From: Sphingobacteriaceae bacterium
GTDB taxonomy: Bacteria > Bacteroidota > Bacteroidia > Sphingobacteriales > Sphingobacteriaceae
Reading direction: 5' to 3'
NCBI GenBank assembly: GCA_017745075.1
Contig: JAGIAD010000003.1
Location: forward strand, 372,001 to 436,000
DNA length: 64,000 bases
The first letter of the stretch is position 1; every line of letters starts with the position of its first letter. The notes below the pieces were generated by a model that ran no database searches, was not told where the DNA came from, and was given only the letters and a program-made list of their open reading frames with translations. Below, piece by piece: positions 37,793 to 48,594 of this stretch. A program made the position numbers and the translations under genes.

Positions 37793-39382
37793 TTAATATC
37801 CAGGATTTTGTTTTAAATTGCTATTAAGCTTTAATTCGTTTGCAGGAATAGGGTAGATTCTTCTGGTGATATCCTTATTCATTTTTAAGACATCATTTGG
37901 TAAAGGATATTCTATTTCGAACTGACCAAAACGGATCAGGTCATTTCTTCTCCAGGCCTCCCAACTGAATTCGCGTGCACGCTCATCAAGTAAATTCTGC
38001 AAACTTACCTCGCTTGCGGTTTCTGCACCTGCACGGGCCCTTATTTTATTTAACAATAAAAGCGGTGTTTGTAACTCGCCATTTACCGTAGTGGCTGTTG
38101 CACCTCTCAAAATCGCTTCGGCTTTCATCAGCATTACATCGGCCAGGCGTAATACAGGCATATCATTTCCATTAAGGCGGGTGGCTTGGATGGCATTTGG
38201 ATCTGGCCAGTATTTTACCGAACGCACACCTTTTGCCTGGTCAGCAACTGTATTGCCCAAATCCATTGGTTTACCCGGTTTTAAAATAAGATCAGGGGTA
38301 ATTTCAATCTGAGTTGTTGTTCCCGCAATATAAACAGGCTTTGTTAAATCAGGTTTGCGGTTTGCATCAGGCGCATACTGCTTACCTACCAGCCAGAAAG
38401 TTGTGCGAACATCATTGTTTAAATTGAAACGGTTGAAGTATTCGGGCGTGGTACTCATCGAAATACTGAAACCCACATTGATGCCATAGGCTGCAGCCAG
38501 CGCAGGATAGAAACCAAATCTGGTCATTTGATTTCCCGGAATTTGCTGATCGTAAGGAATGGCAAATATCGTTTCATTAATTTGCGGACCATTATTTACA
38601 TCAAAAATATCTGAATACTTGGCATCAAGTGAGTAGTTATTGTTTTTCAATATATTATCGGCCATTGTTACAACGTCCGGGTACCTGGCACGGCCTGTGT
38701 AAACCTCTGCGTTTAAATACATTTTTGCAAGTAACGCGTAAGCCATAGCCTGCGTTGGACGCCCGTAAACTGCTACTTTATTATTATTATCCTTAACTGG
38801 TAACTGCCCAACAACTGCCAAAAGCTCTTTTTCAATGAATTCAAAAACCTTTTCCCTGGGCTGGTTACCGGGAAGAGCGCTTACTGGGAATGTATCAATA
38901 ATTGGCACATTGCCATATAGATCCATCATAAAGAAATAGTATAACGCGCGCATGGCCCTTACCTCTGCAATGCTGCTGTTTTTAGTGGCCTGAGGTACTG
39001 AAGACTCATTTGTAAGGTTGATTAAACGGTTGCAGTTATTAATCCCCCCAAAACCCCATTGCCAGATGTCCCTTACATTAGGGTGATCAATTGTCCAGGT
39101 ATGGTAATGGAGCTGACGGTATTGCCCGCCATCATCGAAATTTCCATCGCGGGCCGGTAATATAGCTGCATCGGTAGAGAGTTCCTGCATCCGCCAGTAA
39201 GGCACACCGAATGAAGAGGACAGGTTGGAATACATCGTACCGAAAAGCGAGGCATAATCTGAATTGGTATGTGGAAAGTTTTCCTTAACATATTGAGATT
39301 CCACATCTACATCGAGCTTGCTGCATGATTGGAAAACCATTAGGCAAACTATAATATTGAACAGAATAATATTTTTTTTCAT
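37793..39382 (-). CDS. SusD-family lipoprotein (phosphoester-linked operon)
   Basis: A 529-residue outer-membrane lipoprotein; lipobox MVFQSCSKLD. SusD hallmarks include NCNRLINL, SIAEVRAMRALYYFFMMDLYGNVP and the C-terminal LLDERAREFSWEAWRRNDLIRFGQF. It pairs with the SusC gene 11 bases upstream. The two enzymes downstream are both phosphoesterases, so its ligand may carry phosphate. Confidence 0.95.
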   Translation of the reverse strand: MKKNIILFNIIVCLMVFQSCSKLDVDVESQYVKENFPHTNSDYASLFGTMYSNLSSSFGVPYWRMQELSTDAAILPARDGNFDDGGQYRQLHYHTWTIDHPNVRDIWQWGFGGINNCNRLINLTNESSVPQATKNSSIAEVRAMRALYYFFMMDLYGNVPIIDTFPVSALPGNQPREKVFEFIEKELLAVVGQLPVKDNNNKVAVYGRPTQAMAYALLAKMYLNAEVYTGRARYPDVVTMADNILKNNNYSLDAKYSDIFDVNNGPQINETIFAIPYDQQIPGNQMTRFGFYPALAAAYGINVGFSISMSTTPEYFNRFNLNNDVRTTFWLVGKQYAPDANRKPDLTKPVYIAGTTTQIEITPDLILKPGKPMDLGNTVADQAKGVRSVKYWPDPNAIQATRLNGNDMPVLRLADVMLMKAEAILRGATATTVNGELQTPLLLLNKIRARAGAETASEVSLQNLLDERAREFSWEAWRRNDLIRFGQFEIEYPLPNDVLKMNKDITRRIYPIPANELKLNSNLKQNPGY

Positions 39383-39393
39383 CGTTATATTTT

Positions 39394-42381
39394 TTAGAAT
39401 GATGCATTTACGCCAAAACTGAACGTTCTTGTTTTTGGATAATAATTATTGTTGTCAATACCTGGTGTTAAACCACCAATATTAATTTCAGGGTCTAATC
39501 CACTGTATTTTGTGATGACGAAAAGATTGTTTGCAGTTGCATATAACCTGATGGCTTTAATGGCCGGATTCTTAGGCTTTATGGTGTAACCTAAGGTTGC
39601 ATTATCTAAACGCAGATAAGAGCCACTTTCCAGGAACCTGTCAGAAATCAGATAAGCATTAATATCGTTAAAAGATTCTCCTAAAGTAAACCTCGGAATA
39701 TTCTGAAGCTTGGCATCTGCCGGATTATTCAGAGAAGCTTTAGTTGCATTTAATATTTTGTTGCCCAATACTCCCCTTACCAAAAAGTTAAAATCCCAGT
39801 TTTTATAATTAAAACTGTTTGCCCACCCGTAAATTAATTTTGGTTGTGCATCTCCTGCAATCTTTGCATCTGTTATTAAAGGCTGTGTAGCAATTGTTTG
39901 CCCGGCGGCATTAATATAAGTACTTACACCAGCAGCATTTTTCCCGGCATAATTCCAGAGATTAAAAGTTCCTAAAGCGTAACCCGGTTGAATAAGCTGG
40001 CTAAAATTACCCGACTGACCTTTACCGCCGAGCTGGGCAGTCTGGATGGCTGCGATCTTGTAAAAATCATCAGATAAGGTTTCGACTTTATTTTTATTAT
40101 GCGCCAGGTTTGGAGAACTTACCCATTTAAAACTGTCAGATTTGATTACGGTTGCATTCAATGAAAATTCTACCCCTGTATTTCTGATTTTACCAACATT
40201 AGCTGTTATGGTAGGTAAGAAAAACTGCGTAGTAGATACTTCATATCGGTCGTAAATCAGATCAGAAGTCTGTTTTATGTAAAAGTCAACAGAGCCCGTC
40301 AGCCTGTTATTAAAAAGTCCGAAATCTAAACCAATATTACTTGTTGCTGTACTTTCCCATTTCAGATTGGGGTTTTCGTTACGAACGGGCCCAATGGCAT
40401 TGCTGATATTGCCATTGTTAAGAAATTTGTTGCTCCCAGAGAGTGTACCATAAATAAGCAATGAGGAGAAAGCATCAAATCCTAAGCTGTTACCAGAAAC
40501 GCCGTAACCTGCGCGGAGTTTTAAATCGCTGATTGCTGGTATTGATTTCATGAATTCCTCTCCTGTTATTCTCCAGCCAGCTGAAACAGCCGGGAATAAT
40601 CCCCAGCGGTTATTACGGCCAAAAGCTGATGAGCCATCATTTCTCAATGAAGCCTGAAACAGGTATTTTTCATTATAATTGTACTGTACCCTGCCATAAT
40701 AGGAAATTAACCTCAGGGTAGAAATTGGTGCATTATTAAAAGCAATTTGCGAAAGTAAAGTCGGGTTTGATAAAAAGAGGTTATTATAACCCAAATTATC
40801 ATTTGAAAAATTCTGGGTTGTAACCCCAAAACCATCATTTGTTCTGTCTTCCTGCCAGGAGTAACCTGCCAATAATTTTAAGCTGTGTTTGCCTATCAAT
40901 TTATCATAATTGAAGTAACCTTCTAAAACCTCGCTTTTATTAAGTGCATCAATTTTTTGTGCTTGTCCGTTTACCCCACGTGCCAATCCCGATTGGCTGT
41001 TTAAATAGGTACTGTAATTGTTTTGATCGCGCTGTGAAGATACACTGGCCGTAAATTTCAACCCATCAAGGATGTCTAACTGGGCCATCCCATTAATAAG
41101 GGTCTTGTTGTTAAGGTTATCAATTTTGTTATTGTCTACAACCGATAATGGATTTCTTGTTCCGCTTCCGGTACGGTTATAGTTTTCTTTGTAAGAACCG
41201 TCTGCATTAAAGGGACTAACCGTAGGAAGATAAAAAAGCATGTTTGGCAAGGCTGTCGATTGATAGATATCGGTGCTTTTTGAATTGCTATTGGTAATGG
41301 TTAAACCTAGTTTTAACTTATCATTGAAAAACTTTTGGTTCAGATAGGCCCTAACAATTGTTCTTTTTAGGGATGTATTTTTCAAAATTCCTTTATTATC
41401 GAGGTAGTTTACACTTGCACCGTAATCAGAAGATTGTCCGCCGCCTCCATAAGAAAGGTTATGATTTGAAGTATACCCGGTTCTTTCCAGTAAAGATTGC
41501 CAATTGGTATCTGAGCCGTCATCATCGGCAGCATTCAGTACCTGCTTATTATCAGCTAGGTACTGCCTCAGTTCAGGAGCAGAAAGCATATCGTATTTCT
41601 TTGATACTTTTTCAACAGCAGCATAACCGCTATAAGCCAGGCGTGCCTGGCCATTTTTTGAGCGTTTGGTTGTTACAATGATTACGCCATTAGCTGCCCT
41701 TGAACCATAAATGGCGGTTGAAGAAGCATCTTTTAAAATATCAATATTTTCGATATCGGAAGGTGCCAGTAAATCAATCGAGGCACCCGGAACACCATCA
41801 ATCACATAAAATGGTTCCTGTGCAGCCCCCTCCCTTAATGTAGACGGACCACGCAGAATAGTGGATGGTTTGGCATTTGGATCGCCACTTTTGGTTACAT
41901 TCAAACCCGAAACCTTTCCCTGAAGTAGTTGAGCAGGATTTACCATTACGCCCTGATTAAACTCTTCAGATTTAATGGAAGTTACCGCACCGGTTACATC
42001 TTTTTTATTTGCTGTACCATAACCGATTACTACAACATCTTTTAATTTTTGATTATCTGGCAGGAGTGTTACATTAATTCGCGTTTGATTACCAACAGGT
42101 ACTTCCTTTGATATACAACCCATCATAGAAAAAACCAACACATTTGATGGTTTTACAGAAATAGTATAGTCTCCATTAGTATCCGTCGAGGTTCCGCCGG
42201 TAGCACCTTTTATTCTTATGGTTACTCCTGGCATGGGCTGGTTTGTCTCATCAACAACCTTACCGCTAATATTCCGGGTATTTTGAGCCATTACATTTAT
42301 GGAGAAAAGCATGAGCATAATCAATAAACCCAGCAGCCTGCCTACCCCTGTGAAGTAAATCAGTTTGTAAATTTTTTTCAT
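39394..42381 (-). CDS. SusC-family TonB-dependent transporter without STN domain
   Basis: About 995 residues from ATG 42381 (MKKIYKLIYF); an in-frame ATG at 42408 adds nine residues without a better signal. Signal peptide, then a carboxypeptidase-like domain (about 38-110, ISGKVVDETNQPMPGV), plug (IENIDILKDASSTAIYGSR) and barrel ending GVNASF. There is no STN domain, so it is not controlled by a FecR/sigma pair. It heads the operon SusC, SusD, phosphodiesterase, phosphatase. A 387-bp gap with a long inverted repeat lies upstream, where a promoter is expected. Confidence 0.95.
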   Translation of the reverse strand: MKKIYKLIYFTGVGRLLGLLIMLMLFSINVMAQNTRNISGKVVDETNQPMPGVTIRIKGATGGTSTDTNGDYTISVKPSNVLVFSMMGCISKEVPVGNQTRINVTLLPDNQKLKDVVVIGYGTANKKDVTGAVTSIKSEEFNQGVMVNPAQLLQGKVSGLNVTKSGDPNAKPSTILRGPSTLREGAAQEPFYVIDGVPGASIDLLAPSDIENIDILKDASSTAIYGSRAANGVIIVTTKRSKNGQARLAYSGYAAVEKVSKKYDMLSAPELRQYLADNKQVLNAADDDGSDTNWQSLLERTGYTSNHNLSYGGGGQSSDYGASVNYLDNKGILKNTSLKRTIVRAYLNQKFFNDKLKLGLTITNSNSKSTDIYQSTALPNMLFYLPTVSPFNADGSYKENYNRTGSGTRNPLSVVDNNKIDNLNNKTLINGMAQLDILDGLKFTASVSSQRDQNNYSTYLNSQSGLARGVNGQAQKIDALNKSEVLEGYFNYDKLIGKHSLKLLAGYSWQEDRTNDGFGVTTQNFSNDNLGYNNLFLSNPTLLSQIAFNNAPISTLRLISYYGRVQYNYNEKYLFQASLRNDGSSAFGRNNRWGLFPAVSAGWRITGEEFMKSIPAISDLKLRAGYGVSGNSLGFDAFSSLLIYGTLSGSNKFLNNGNISNAIGPVRNENPNLKWESTATSNIGLDFGLFNNRLTGSVDFYIKQTSDLIYDRYEVSTTQFFLPTITANVGKIRNTGVEFSLNATVIKSDSFKWVSSPNLAHNKNKVETLSDDFYKIAAIQTAQLGGKGQSGNFSQLIQPGYALGTFNLWNYAGKNAAGVSTYINAAGQTIATQPLITDAKIAGDAQPKLIYGWANSFNYKNWDFNFLVRGVLGNKILNATKASLNNPADAKLQNIPRFTLGESFNDINAYLISDRFLESGSYLRLDNATLGYTIKPKNPAIKAIRLYATANNLFVITKYSGLDPEINIGGLTPGIDNNNYYPKTRTFSFGVNASF

Positions 42382-42768
42382 GAAAAATAATTTATGGTTG
42401 GTTTGCATTAGCGAGGACGGCTCGTAAATGAGCCAAAATTCCCTGACTAATTTGCCACAAAGATGCGCCTGGTTAGTTAGGGATTTATGATGTAAAAAAT
42501 ACAGAATTGTTAAATTCGAGCCCGAAAAGGCATTGGAATGTTAAGGAAACAATCATTAAACTTCATGTTAAAATTTTTAATTTAACATGAAGTTTAATGA
42601 TTATCTGCAGATCAAAATATTTCTATTTTATAAGAATCGTTGGTTTATAAATATCCAACTTTAATTGTTGTACCTATTTGAAAATACCATTGCCGGATCT
42701 TAGAAGCCAGATACACACACATAAGACACACAGTATATGGTAACGTGTAAATTACCGATATTTTATGC
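42382..42768. other. Intergenic region upstream of the phosphoester susC
   Basis: This 387-bp AT-rich gap separates the GH95 stop from the susC start. It holds the 22-bp inverted repeat (42551-42602), an adjacent palindrome ATCTGCAGAT (42603-42612) and a small hairpin GGCTC/GAGCC (42419-42434). No confident TTTG/TAnnTTTG promoter was found. Confidence 0.6.
42551..42602. promoter_or_regulatory. Perfect 22-bp inverted repeat with 8-base loop
   Basis: Left arm 42551-42572 starts AATCATTAAACTTC; right arm 42581-42602 ends AGTTTAATGATT; every base pairs. It is AT-rich and has no U-tract on either strand, so a standard terminator is doubtful. It lies 170 bases upstream of the susC start and about 165 past the GH95 stop. 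Confidence 0.85.
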
Positions 42769-45216
42769 TTAGCCCCTTATTTTGTAAGCCTTTCCTTTAG
42801 TGGTTAAAAACGTTGTTAGGTATCCATTTGAAGATTTTACAACTTTGGTTTTAACTCCTTCTACCTGAATCTGGTTGCTGGTTCTGATTACGCAATTGCC
42901 TCCATTTGCAGATCTGATCAATGCCGACTTTAACTTACCTGCATTCCATTCCATATCAACTGTAAAAGCACCTCTGGCCTTTAGTCCGGATACGCTTCCG
43001 TTTGCCCACGATGTTGGAAGTGCCGGCAAAAGATGCAACTCATCGAGTTGACTTTGCAGGAGCATTTCTGTCATGCCTGATGTTGCACCAAAATTTCCAT
43101 CGATTTGAAACGGAGGATGGGCATCGAAAAGGTTCGGATATAAACCACCTCCTTTTGAGACACTTAAGTCGCGCATTAAATCGCGAACCAGTTTATAAGC
43201 ATGGTCACCGTCGAGTAAACGGGCCCAGAAGTTGATTTTCCAGGCAAGGCTCCAGCCGGTTCCTTCATCCCCGCGTAATTCCAGTGTCTTTTTACTGGCA
43301 GCAGCGATATCAGCATTGATTAGTGGCGATATTTCACGTCCGGGATGTAAGCCATAAAGATGACTTACGTGGCGGTGATGCGGTTCTACATCTTTCCAAT
43401 CTTTGTACCACTCCTGTAAATTACCTTCCTTACCGATGTGAAGCGGGTATAGTTTCGCTAATTTTGCTTTGAGCAGCTTTCTGAATTCATCATCAATTTT
43501 TAGTGATTCTGAAGCTTCTATACAATTGCGAAAATGGTCTCGAACGATCGACATATCCATGGTTGTAGCGATAGAGGTATTTGCTTTTTTTCCCTTATCG
43601 TCATAATATTCATTTTCAGGTGAGAATGAAGGTGCGGTAACCAGGTACCCATTCTTATCTTCTACCAAAAAATCCACTAAAAATTCTGCTGCACCTTTCA
43701 TCACCGGATAAGCCTTTTTCAAAAAGTCTTTATCCTGGGTAAAGCGATAATGCTCATACAAGTGCCGGCTTAACCAGGGGGCTGCCATGTACCAGTTTGC
43801 CCATTTGGGATCTCCTTTTCCTAAATTTCCTACCGGGTTGCTTAAAGCCCAGATATCGCTGTTATGATGGGCAACCCAGCCTTTCATGTTATAAAAATCT
43901 TTCGCTGTGTCTTTACCTGTAACAGCTAAATTGTTGATGAACGCAAACAAGGGGTATTCCATTTCTTCCAGGTTACTGATGGCAGCAGGCCAATAGTTCA
44001 TTTGGGTGTTAATGTTGATGGTATAATTTGAGCTCCATGGTGGTCTCATCGAAGCATTCCAAATCCCCTGTAGATTCGCTGGTGGCCCACCAGGCCTTGA
44101 AGAGCTGATTAACAGGTATCTTCCGTATTGGTATAAAAGTGTTTCAAATGACGGGTCAGCTATACCTTTACTAAATTCGATAAGGCGTTCATTGGTTGGA
44201 AGCTTCGCATTTGAATGATCAGTTGCCGAACCCAACTCAAATTTAACACGGTTAAAATAACGCGAATAGTCGGCTACATGTTCAGTAAATAACTCTTTCC
44301 ATGGGCGTTTAATCACTGCCGCAAGATTATCACCGCAAATTTTTATCTCATCTTTGCCTTCGCTTACGGGGCACTTATCAAAACCATTAAAACTGGTGGC
44401 AGCACAGATAAACAGCAACACTTCGTCGGCATTTGAAACTTTTACACCAGAGGTATCTGATTTTATGCTTCCACCTTTCAAAACAGCCCTAAGCTGCATG
44501 GCTACCCGCATACCACGGCAATCTGCATCGTCATAGTTTATTGGCTTTGGGTTATAGTTCACGTAATTAGGATCAACCTGCGATGGGGCTTTTCCTTTAA
44601 AAATAATGCCATTGTTCCCATCTGCAGTTATAGCCCCTTTAAGCTGACTACTTACACTGGCAAAAAAATTAATCATGCCGGGCTTATCCGCACTTAAGCG
44701 AATAACTATGGCTTTACCCGGAGCTGTAGCTATAATCTCTCGCTTGTAGGCCACTCCGTTTGCCTTGAAATTAACAGAAGCCAGGCTTTCATCAATAGAC
44801 AAGTCTCTTACATAACTTTCGAATTGACCGGGGCCAACATCCTGCTTCAACTTAAGATCAGCCAGGGGGAGGTAAGATTGAGAAAATACCCCCTGCATTT
44901 TTTTGATCTCGGTATTTGCCTCCTGATAATTCTCATTTTTCAAAAGCAGCTCCCGGGTGCGCATCAGGTATTCAGGTGCTTTAGGATTTACATTTGCTTT
45001 TACAGGCCCTCCGCTCCATAAAGTTGCCTCATTAAGCTGGAGCAATTCATTAGACGGATCGCCATAAATCATAGCACCTAACATTCCATTTCCAACCGGC
45101 AAAGCTTCAGTCCATTTTTTTGCAGGTGCATTATACCATAGCAAGTCATTTTTCTGTCCAAAGCAGTTAATGCATAAATTGAAAAAAATAGTCAGGCAAA
45201 ATAAAAAACGAATCAT
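42769..45216 (-). CDS. GH95 alpha-L-fucosidase or alpha-L-galactosidase
   Basis: An 815-residue exported hydrolase (signal peptide to about 20). The N-terminal beta domain starts [20 protein letters not shown]; the (alpha/alpha)6 catalytic domain contains TININ (Asn401, Asn403), LQEWYKD (Glu602, expected acid) and QIDGNFG (Asp706), matching the catalytic set known for GH95. These inverting enzymes remove alpha-1,2-linked fucose, for example from xyloglucan. It ends the long region 5 gene run, 80 bases after the GH43 gene. Confidence 0.94.
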   Translation of the reverse strand: MIRFLFCLTIFFNLCINCFGQKNDLLWYNAPAKKWTEALPVGNGMLGAMIYGDPSNELLQLNEATLWSGGPVKANVNPKAPEYLMRTRELLLKNENYQEANTEIKKMQGVFSQSYLPLADLKLKQDVGPGQFESYVRDLSIDESLASVNFKANGVAYKREIIATAPGKAIVIRLSADKPGMINFFASVSSQLKGAITADGNNGIIFKGKAPSQVDPNYVNYNPKPINYDDADCRGMRVAMQLRAVLKGGSIKSDTSGVKVSNADEVLLFICAATSFNGFDKCPVSEGKDEIKICGDNLAAVIKRPWKELFTEHVADYSRYFNRVKFELGSATDHSNAKLPTNERLIEFSKGIADPSFETLLYQYGRYLLISSSRPGGPPANLQGIWNASMRPPWSSNYTININTQMNYWPAAISNLEEMEYPLFAFINNLAVTGKDTAKDFYNMKGWVAHHNSDIWALSNPVGNLGKGDPKWANWYMAAPWLSRHLYEHYRFTQDKDFLKKAYPVMKGAAEFLVDFLVEDKNGYLVTAPSFSPENEYYDDKGKKANTSIATTMDMSIVRDHFRNCIEASESLKIDDEFRKLLKAKLAKLYPLHIGKEGNLQEWYKDWKDVEPHHRHVSHLYGLHPGREISPLINADIAAASKKTLELRGDEGTGWSLAWKINFWARLLDGDHAYKLVRDLMRDLSVSKGGGLYPNLFDAHPPFQIDGNFGATSGMTEMLLQSQLDELHLLPALPTSWANGSVSGLKARGAFTVDMEWNAGKLKSALIRSANGGNCVIRTSNQIQVEGVKTKVVKSSNGYLTTFLTTKGKAYKIRG

Positions 45217-45296
45217 AGGTTAATATTTGTGTGTTTAATTTTAAATTGGGGGTATTTCTCAAATTTGAATGACCTAAAGCCATAAATACCTACCCT

Positions 45297-46907
45297 TTAT
45301 TTGGTATATTTGTAGTTAAAGTAATCTATATCCACAAAGCCTTTTTCTGCGAGTTTATTGTAATTAAAAATGCCAATCCTATCGCCCCGGTAACTTCCCC
45401 AGGTTAACTGGGTAACATTGCCAATAGGAAGATAATCTTTCCCATTTAAACTGTAGAAATAGCGGTTTTGGCCCTGATAATCCCAGGTCGAACGCAGCCA
45501 AACCGTATTCTCTTTTATTTTTATTCCAGGAGATTCCTGCCCATCCGTATTGTACACCATCAGCCTCTCCTCACCTTGCTGTTTAATGCCAAGCATGCTC
45601 AAAGATGTTGTAGAAAAGTGTGTCAGGCCTGCAAACTGCCCGTCGGCCATACCACTAATATCCAGTTTCACAGTAGCCTCATTAGCCCTGGTTCGCATAC
45701 TGCGCTGCGTAATGGTATTACCGGCCCTTAATAATATCTTTTTCGGATCTTCAGGTTTTATAGGTTGAAAAGCCTTAAGGCGAAGAAAGCCTTTTCTTTC
45801 TGAAAGCGACCACTTGTCAGTTCTGGGCTGGTAATTCCATTCCCATTGCGGACGTAATACCGCTGATGAAAAATCGTCGTCTGTCTGGATCTTTATATTT
45901 GGATTAAGGGGAATCGGGGCTTTTCCAGACCATACCATGTTCCCAATATTATCTTCGCCCACCTTACCGATTATGGGCCAGCCATCTACCCATGTTACCG
46001 GTAACAAACTTGCAGCCCTTCCTTCCCAATCACCAGAACCATGGTGCGTAAAAAACCACCATTGCCCATTTTTCAACTGCATTAATCCACCCTGGTTAGG
46101 TTCCCTATCGGTATTTTTATTAACATGGTTCAACTGTTTGATTTCCCAAGGGCCGGTTATATTCCGCGATCTTTCCATCATCATTACGCGGCCTTCTGCT
46201 TTTACTTCACTAAAAAAATGGTAGTATAGACCATTAATCTTATATAGCTTATTTGCCTCACTACCAGATGATTGATGAATAATCGTATCAGTATCCATAT
46301 GCAGGCTCTTGCCATCCTGAGCCATCTTAAAGAGGTGAATATTGTACTTTTTATTGGTCTTAGGGTCTAGTTTAAAGTTTGTGGCAATAAAATAAAGCTG
46401 TCCGTCATCATCGCAGAAAGAAGAACAATCGTCCCATCCTGACACATTCCAAACCTGGTGAAGCGGTTCCCAGGGGCCTTTAGCATCAGTTGCCGAACTC
46501 ATAAAAAATCCGTCGTCAGGAGTACCGAAATAAACCCAGAACTTATTTTTATAATACCGGATAGAGCCCGCCCAGATCCCTTTGCCATAACTGTTCATCT
46601 TTGTCCAGTTCAAATTAGGACTGATCCGGGTAAGATCGGCAACCACATGTCCCGCAATTTCCCAGTTCACCAAATCTTTCGAATGTAATACGACCATTCC
46701 GGGAGAAAACTGCATGGTTGACGATATGGCATAAAAATCATCACCAACACGGATAGCATCTAAATCACTGTAATCGGCAGGTATAACCGGGTTGTAAAAA
46801 GTACCATCTTTTTGCCTGCCCCAGCTTTCCGTTTTCTGACCAAAAACGGTGGCACTGAGCGTAACAAGCAAAAAAGTCTGACATAAAAAATTAAGTGTAA
46901 ATCTCAT
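45297..46907 (-). CDS. GH43-family glycosidase with C-terminal beta-sandwich
   Basis: A 536-residue secreted enzyme with a signal peptide to about 23. The five-blade propeller carries Asp48 in YSDLDAIRVG (base), Asp166 in SSFCDDDGQ (pKa modulator) and Glu217 in SGSEANKLYKI (acid), fitting GH43. A DUF1349/GH43_C2-like beta-sandwich (about 345-535) follows. Expected to remove beta-xylose or alpha-arabinose; subfamily and specificity are not resolved. It lies between the surface-complex genes and GH95. Confidence 0.9.
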   Translation of the reverse strand: MRFTLNFLCQTFLLVTLSATVFGQKTESWGRQKDGTFYNPVIPADYSDLDAIRVGDDFYAISSTMQFSPGMVVLHSKDLVNWEIAGHVVADLTRISPNLNWTKMNSYGKGIWAGSIRYYKNKFWVYFGTPDDGFFMSSATDAKGPWEPLHQVWNVSGWDDCSSFCDDDGQLYFIATNFKLDPKTNKKYNIHLFKMAQDGKSLHMDTDTIIHQSSGSEANKLYKINGLYYHFFSEVKAEGRVMMMERSRNITGPWEIKQLNHVNKNTDREPNQGGLMQLKNGQWWFFTHHGSGDWEGRAASLLPVTWVDGWPIIGKVGEDNIGNMVWSGKAPIPLNPNIKIQTDDDFSSAVLRPQWEWNYQPRTDKWSLSERKGFLRLKAFQPIKPEDPKKILLRAGNTITQRSMRTRANEATVKLDISGMADGQFAGLTHFSTTSLSMLGIKQQGEERLMVYNTDGQESPGIKIKENTVWLRSTWDYQGQNRYFYSLNGKDYLPIGNVTQLTWGSYRGDRIGIFNYNKLAEKGFVDIDYFNYKYTK

Positions 46908-47007
46908 AAATAAAGGTGATCAAGAATGCTTTAAACTCATCTGATTTTAAAGGCTTTAACTAAGTTACCATTTTGACTCTCAATTCAAGGATATTTTCTA
47001 ATAAACA

Positions 47008-48585
47008 TTAAGGATTTAACGTACGTGTTAACGTTACCCCCGATATGTTAACAGCCTGGCTACCGGAGACCGTGGCAACAAAGCCCATCGATACCGTAGC
47101 AGTGGCATTTAGCGTAAAGGTAAACGATTTGCTTCCTGATCCGTTTATGGCCACCCTTCCTATAAAGTTTGCAGGAGTTGTTGGAGCAGCAATATCAGGA
47201 ATGTTTGTGCCTATGGCAGCAACACTATATGCTCCCTTGGTGTTGTCAGTTGTCACGCCGCCGCGCACATTTGCATCAAGTTTGTAAGTACCGGCTGGTA
47301 ACAAAACGGTCTGATAAATCTTGCCATTTGTAATATTAGGCGCAGTAGGAGAACCTCCCGGCTTTCCGGCATCAGCAGCGGCAAAACCAGATTCGAAGGC
47401 AATCTGGGTACTGTTGTTATTATCAAACGAACCATACGAACCGTTCAGTTGGTTTGTTGGGCTGTAAGATTGATGGGTATTTCCTTGCTGATTAAATAGC
47501 CAGCCCGCTAGCACACCCCATCTGCCCTGATTTGGATCTATTGTACTGGTTTTAAAAGGCTGTGAAGTATTTTTCAGCACTTTGGTGATATCCGAAAATA
47601 TGCGCAAAGGGTCTATTAAATAAACCAGCGTGCTTTTTGCGGCGTTAACCTGGTATTTTTCAGGGTTGGATAAGGTAAATGCCACGGCAACCTTTGATGG
47701 AAATCTGGCAAAGATACTGTCGATGTTAACCCTCATTTCAACAACTGCCGAACTCTTATAATCGGCCAGGTCGACATCTGTAAGATCCATGGCGGCATTT
47801 GTAAGAATAGCGGTGCCTGCAGGAAGCAGTCCTTTCGCCATTAATTTTTTTAGGGTGTCGGCATTATAGGCAACTGATGTTCTAAAACCCCTGGAAGCTT
47901 TTCCGCCTAAATCTACCTGGGCTTTTATAGAGAAACCAGTATTATCAAAGCTTACATTATTGGCAGCCAGGTTAGGAGAAGTGAGTTGTGTTACAACCAG
48001 GTTTGGGTTGCTTGCCGCAGCAGTAAATGATAAAAAGTGTAACTCATCTATTTTAGCTATATCAGCAGTATTTAATGTAAAAACCACAGATTTTTTACTT
48101 TCATCCAATTTTTGTGATTTCGACGGACTAGTAAGCGTTATGGCAAAAACCAGGTTTTTACCATAATTCCGCTCGATAGCACTTGCAGAAACAGCTACAT
48201 TAAAAGTTACATTCTTTGTACCAAACCTCACTTCAACAGATTGAGGCATTGAAAAGTCGGGAAAATTGATTACTGCAGCATTGGCCACCGTTTGCGAAGT
48301 TGCCAGCTGTGGCTCGGGCTGAAGATTAACCGTAAAGGTAGAATTTGCAGGGTTTTCCAGTGCTATGCGAACCGGAAAAATAATTCTGTCTTCTCCTTTT
48401 GTAACATCGCCGGCATTTACGGCATTAACCAGCGATGGATAGTCGAATCTAAGCACCCCGGGCGAGGAATTCACCTCATCTACAAAGCCTTCCCTTTTAC
48501 AAGAGTACAGAAAAGTAAGCGTCAGTACGAAAAGAAAACAAATGCCGGTAACCAGTTGAATATTGTATCTATATAAAGTTTTCAT
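47008..48585 (-). CDS. DUF1735/DUF5013-type surface lipoprotein
   Basis: A 525-residue lipoprotein (lipobox FLYSCKREG). Two DUF1735 (BT_3987-like N-terminal) domains (about 35-170 and 180-325: RIALENPANSTFTVNLQ, and STLVYLIDPLRIFSD) are followed by a C-terminal beta-sandwich like DUF5013 (about 370-525, TVLLPAGTYKLDANVRGG). Such proteins sit beside SusCD and are thought to bind glycans on the surface. It lies nine bases after the degenerate phosphodiesterase gene. Confidence 0.83.
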   Translation of the reverse strand: MKTLYRYNIQLVTGICFLFVLTLTFLYSCKREGFVDEVNSSPGVLRFDYPSLVNAVNAGDVTKGEDRIIFPVRIALENPANSTFTVNLQPEPQLATSQTVANAAVINFPDFSMPQSVEVRFGTKNVTFNVAVSASAIERNYGKNLVFAITLTSPSKSQKLDESKKSVVFTLNTADIAKIDELHFLSFTAAASNPNLVVTQLTSPNLAANNVSFDNTGFSIKAQVDLGGKASRGFRTSVAYNADTLKKLMAKGLLPAGTAILTNAAMDLTDVDLADYKSSAVVEMRVNIDSIFARFPSKVAVAFTLSNPEKYQVNAAKSTLVYLIDPLRIFSDITKVLKNTSQPFKTSTIDPNQGRWGVLAGWLFNQQGNTHQSYSPTNQLNGSYGSFDNNNSTQIAFESGFAAADAGKPGGSPTAPNITNGKIYQTVLLPAGTYKLDANVRGGVTTDNTKGAYSVAAIGTNIPDIAAPTTPANFIGRVAINGSGSKSFTFTLNATATVSMGFVATVSGSQAVNISGVTLTRTLNP

Positions 48586-48594
48586 ATCGACGAA

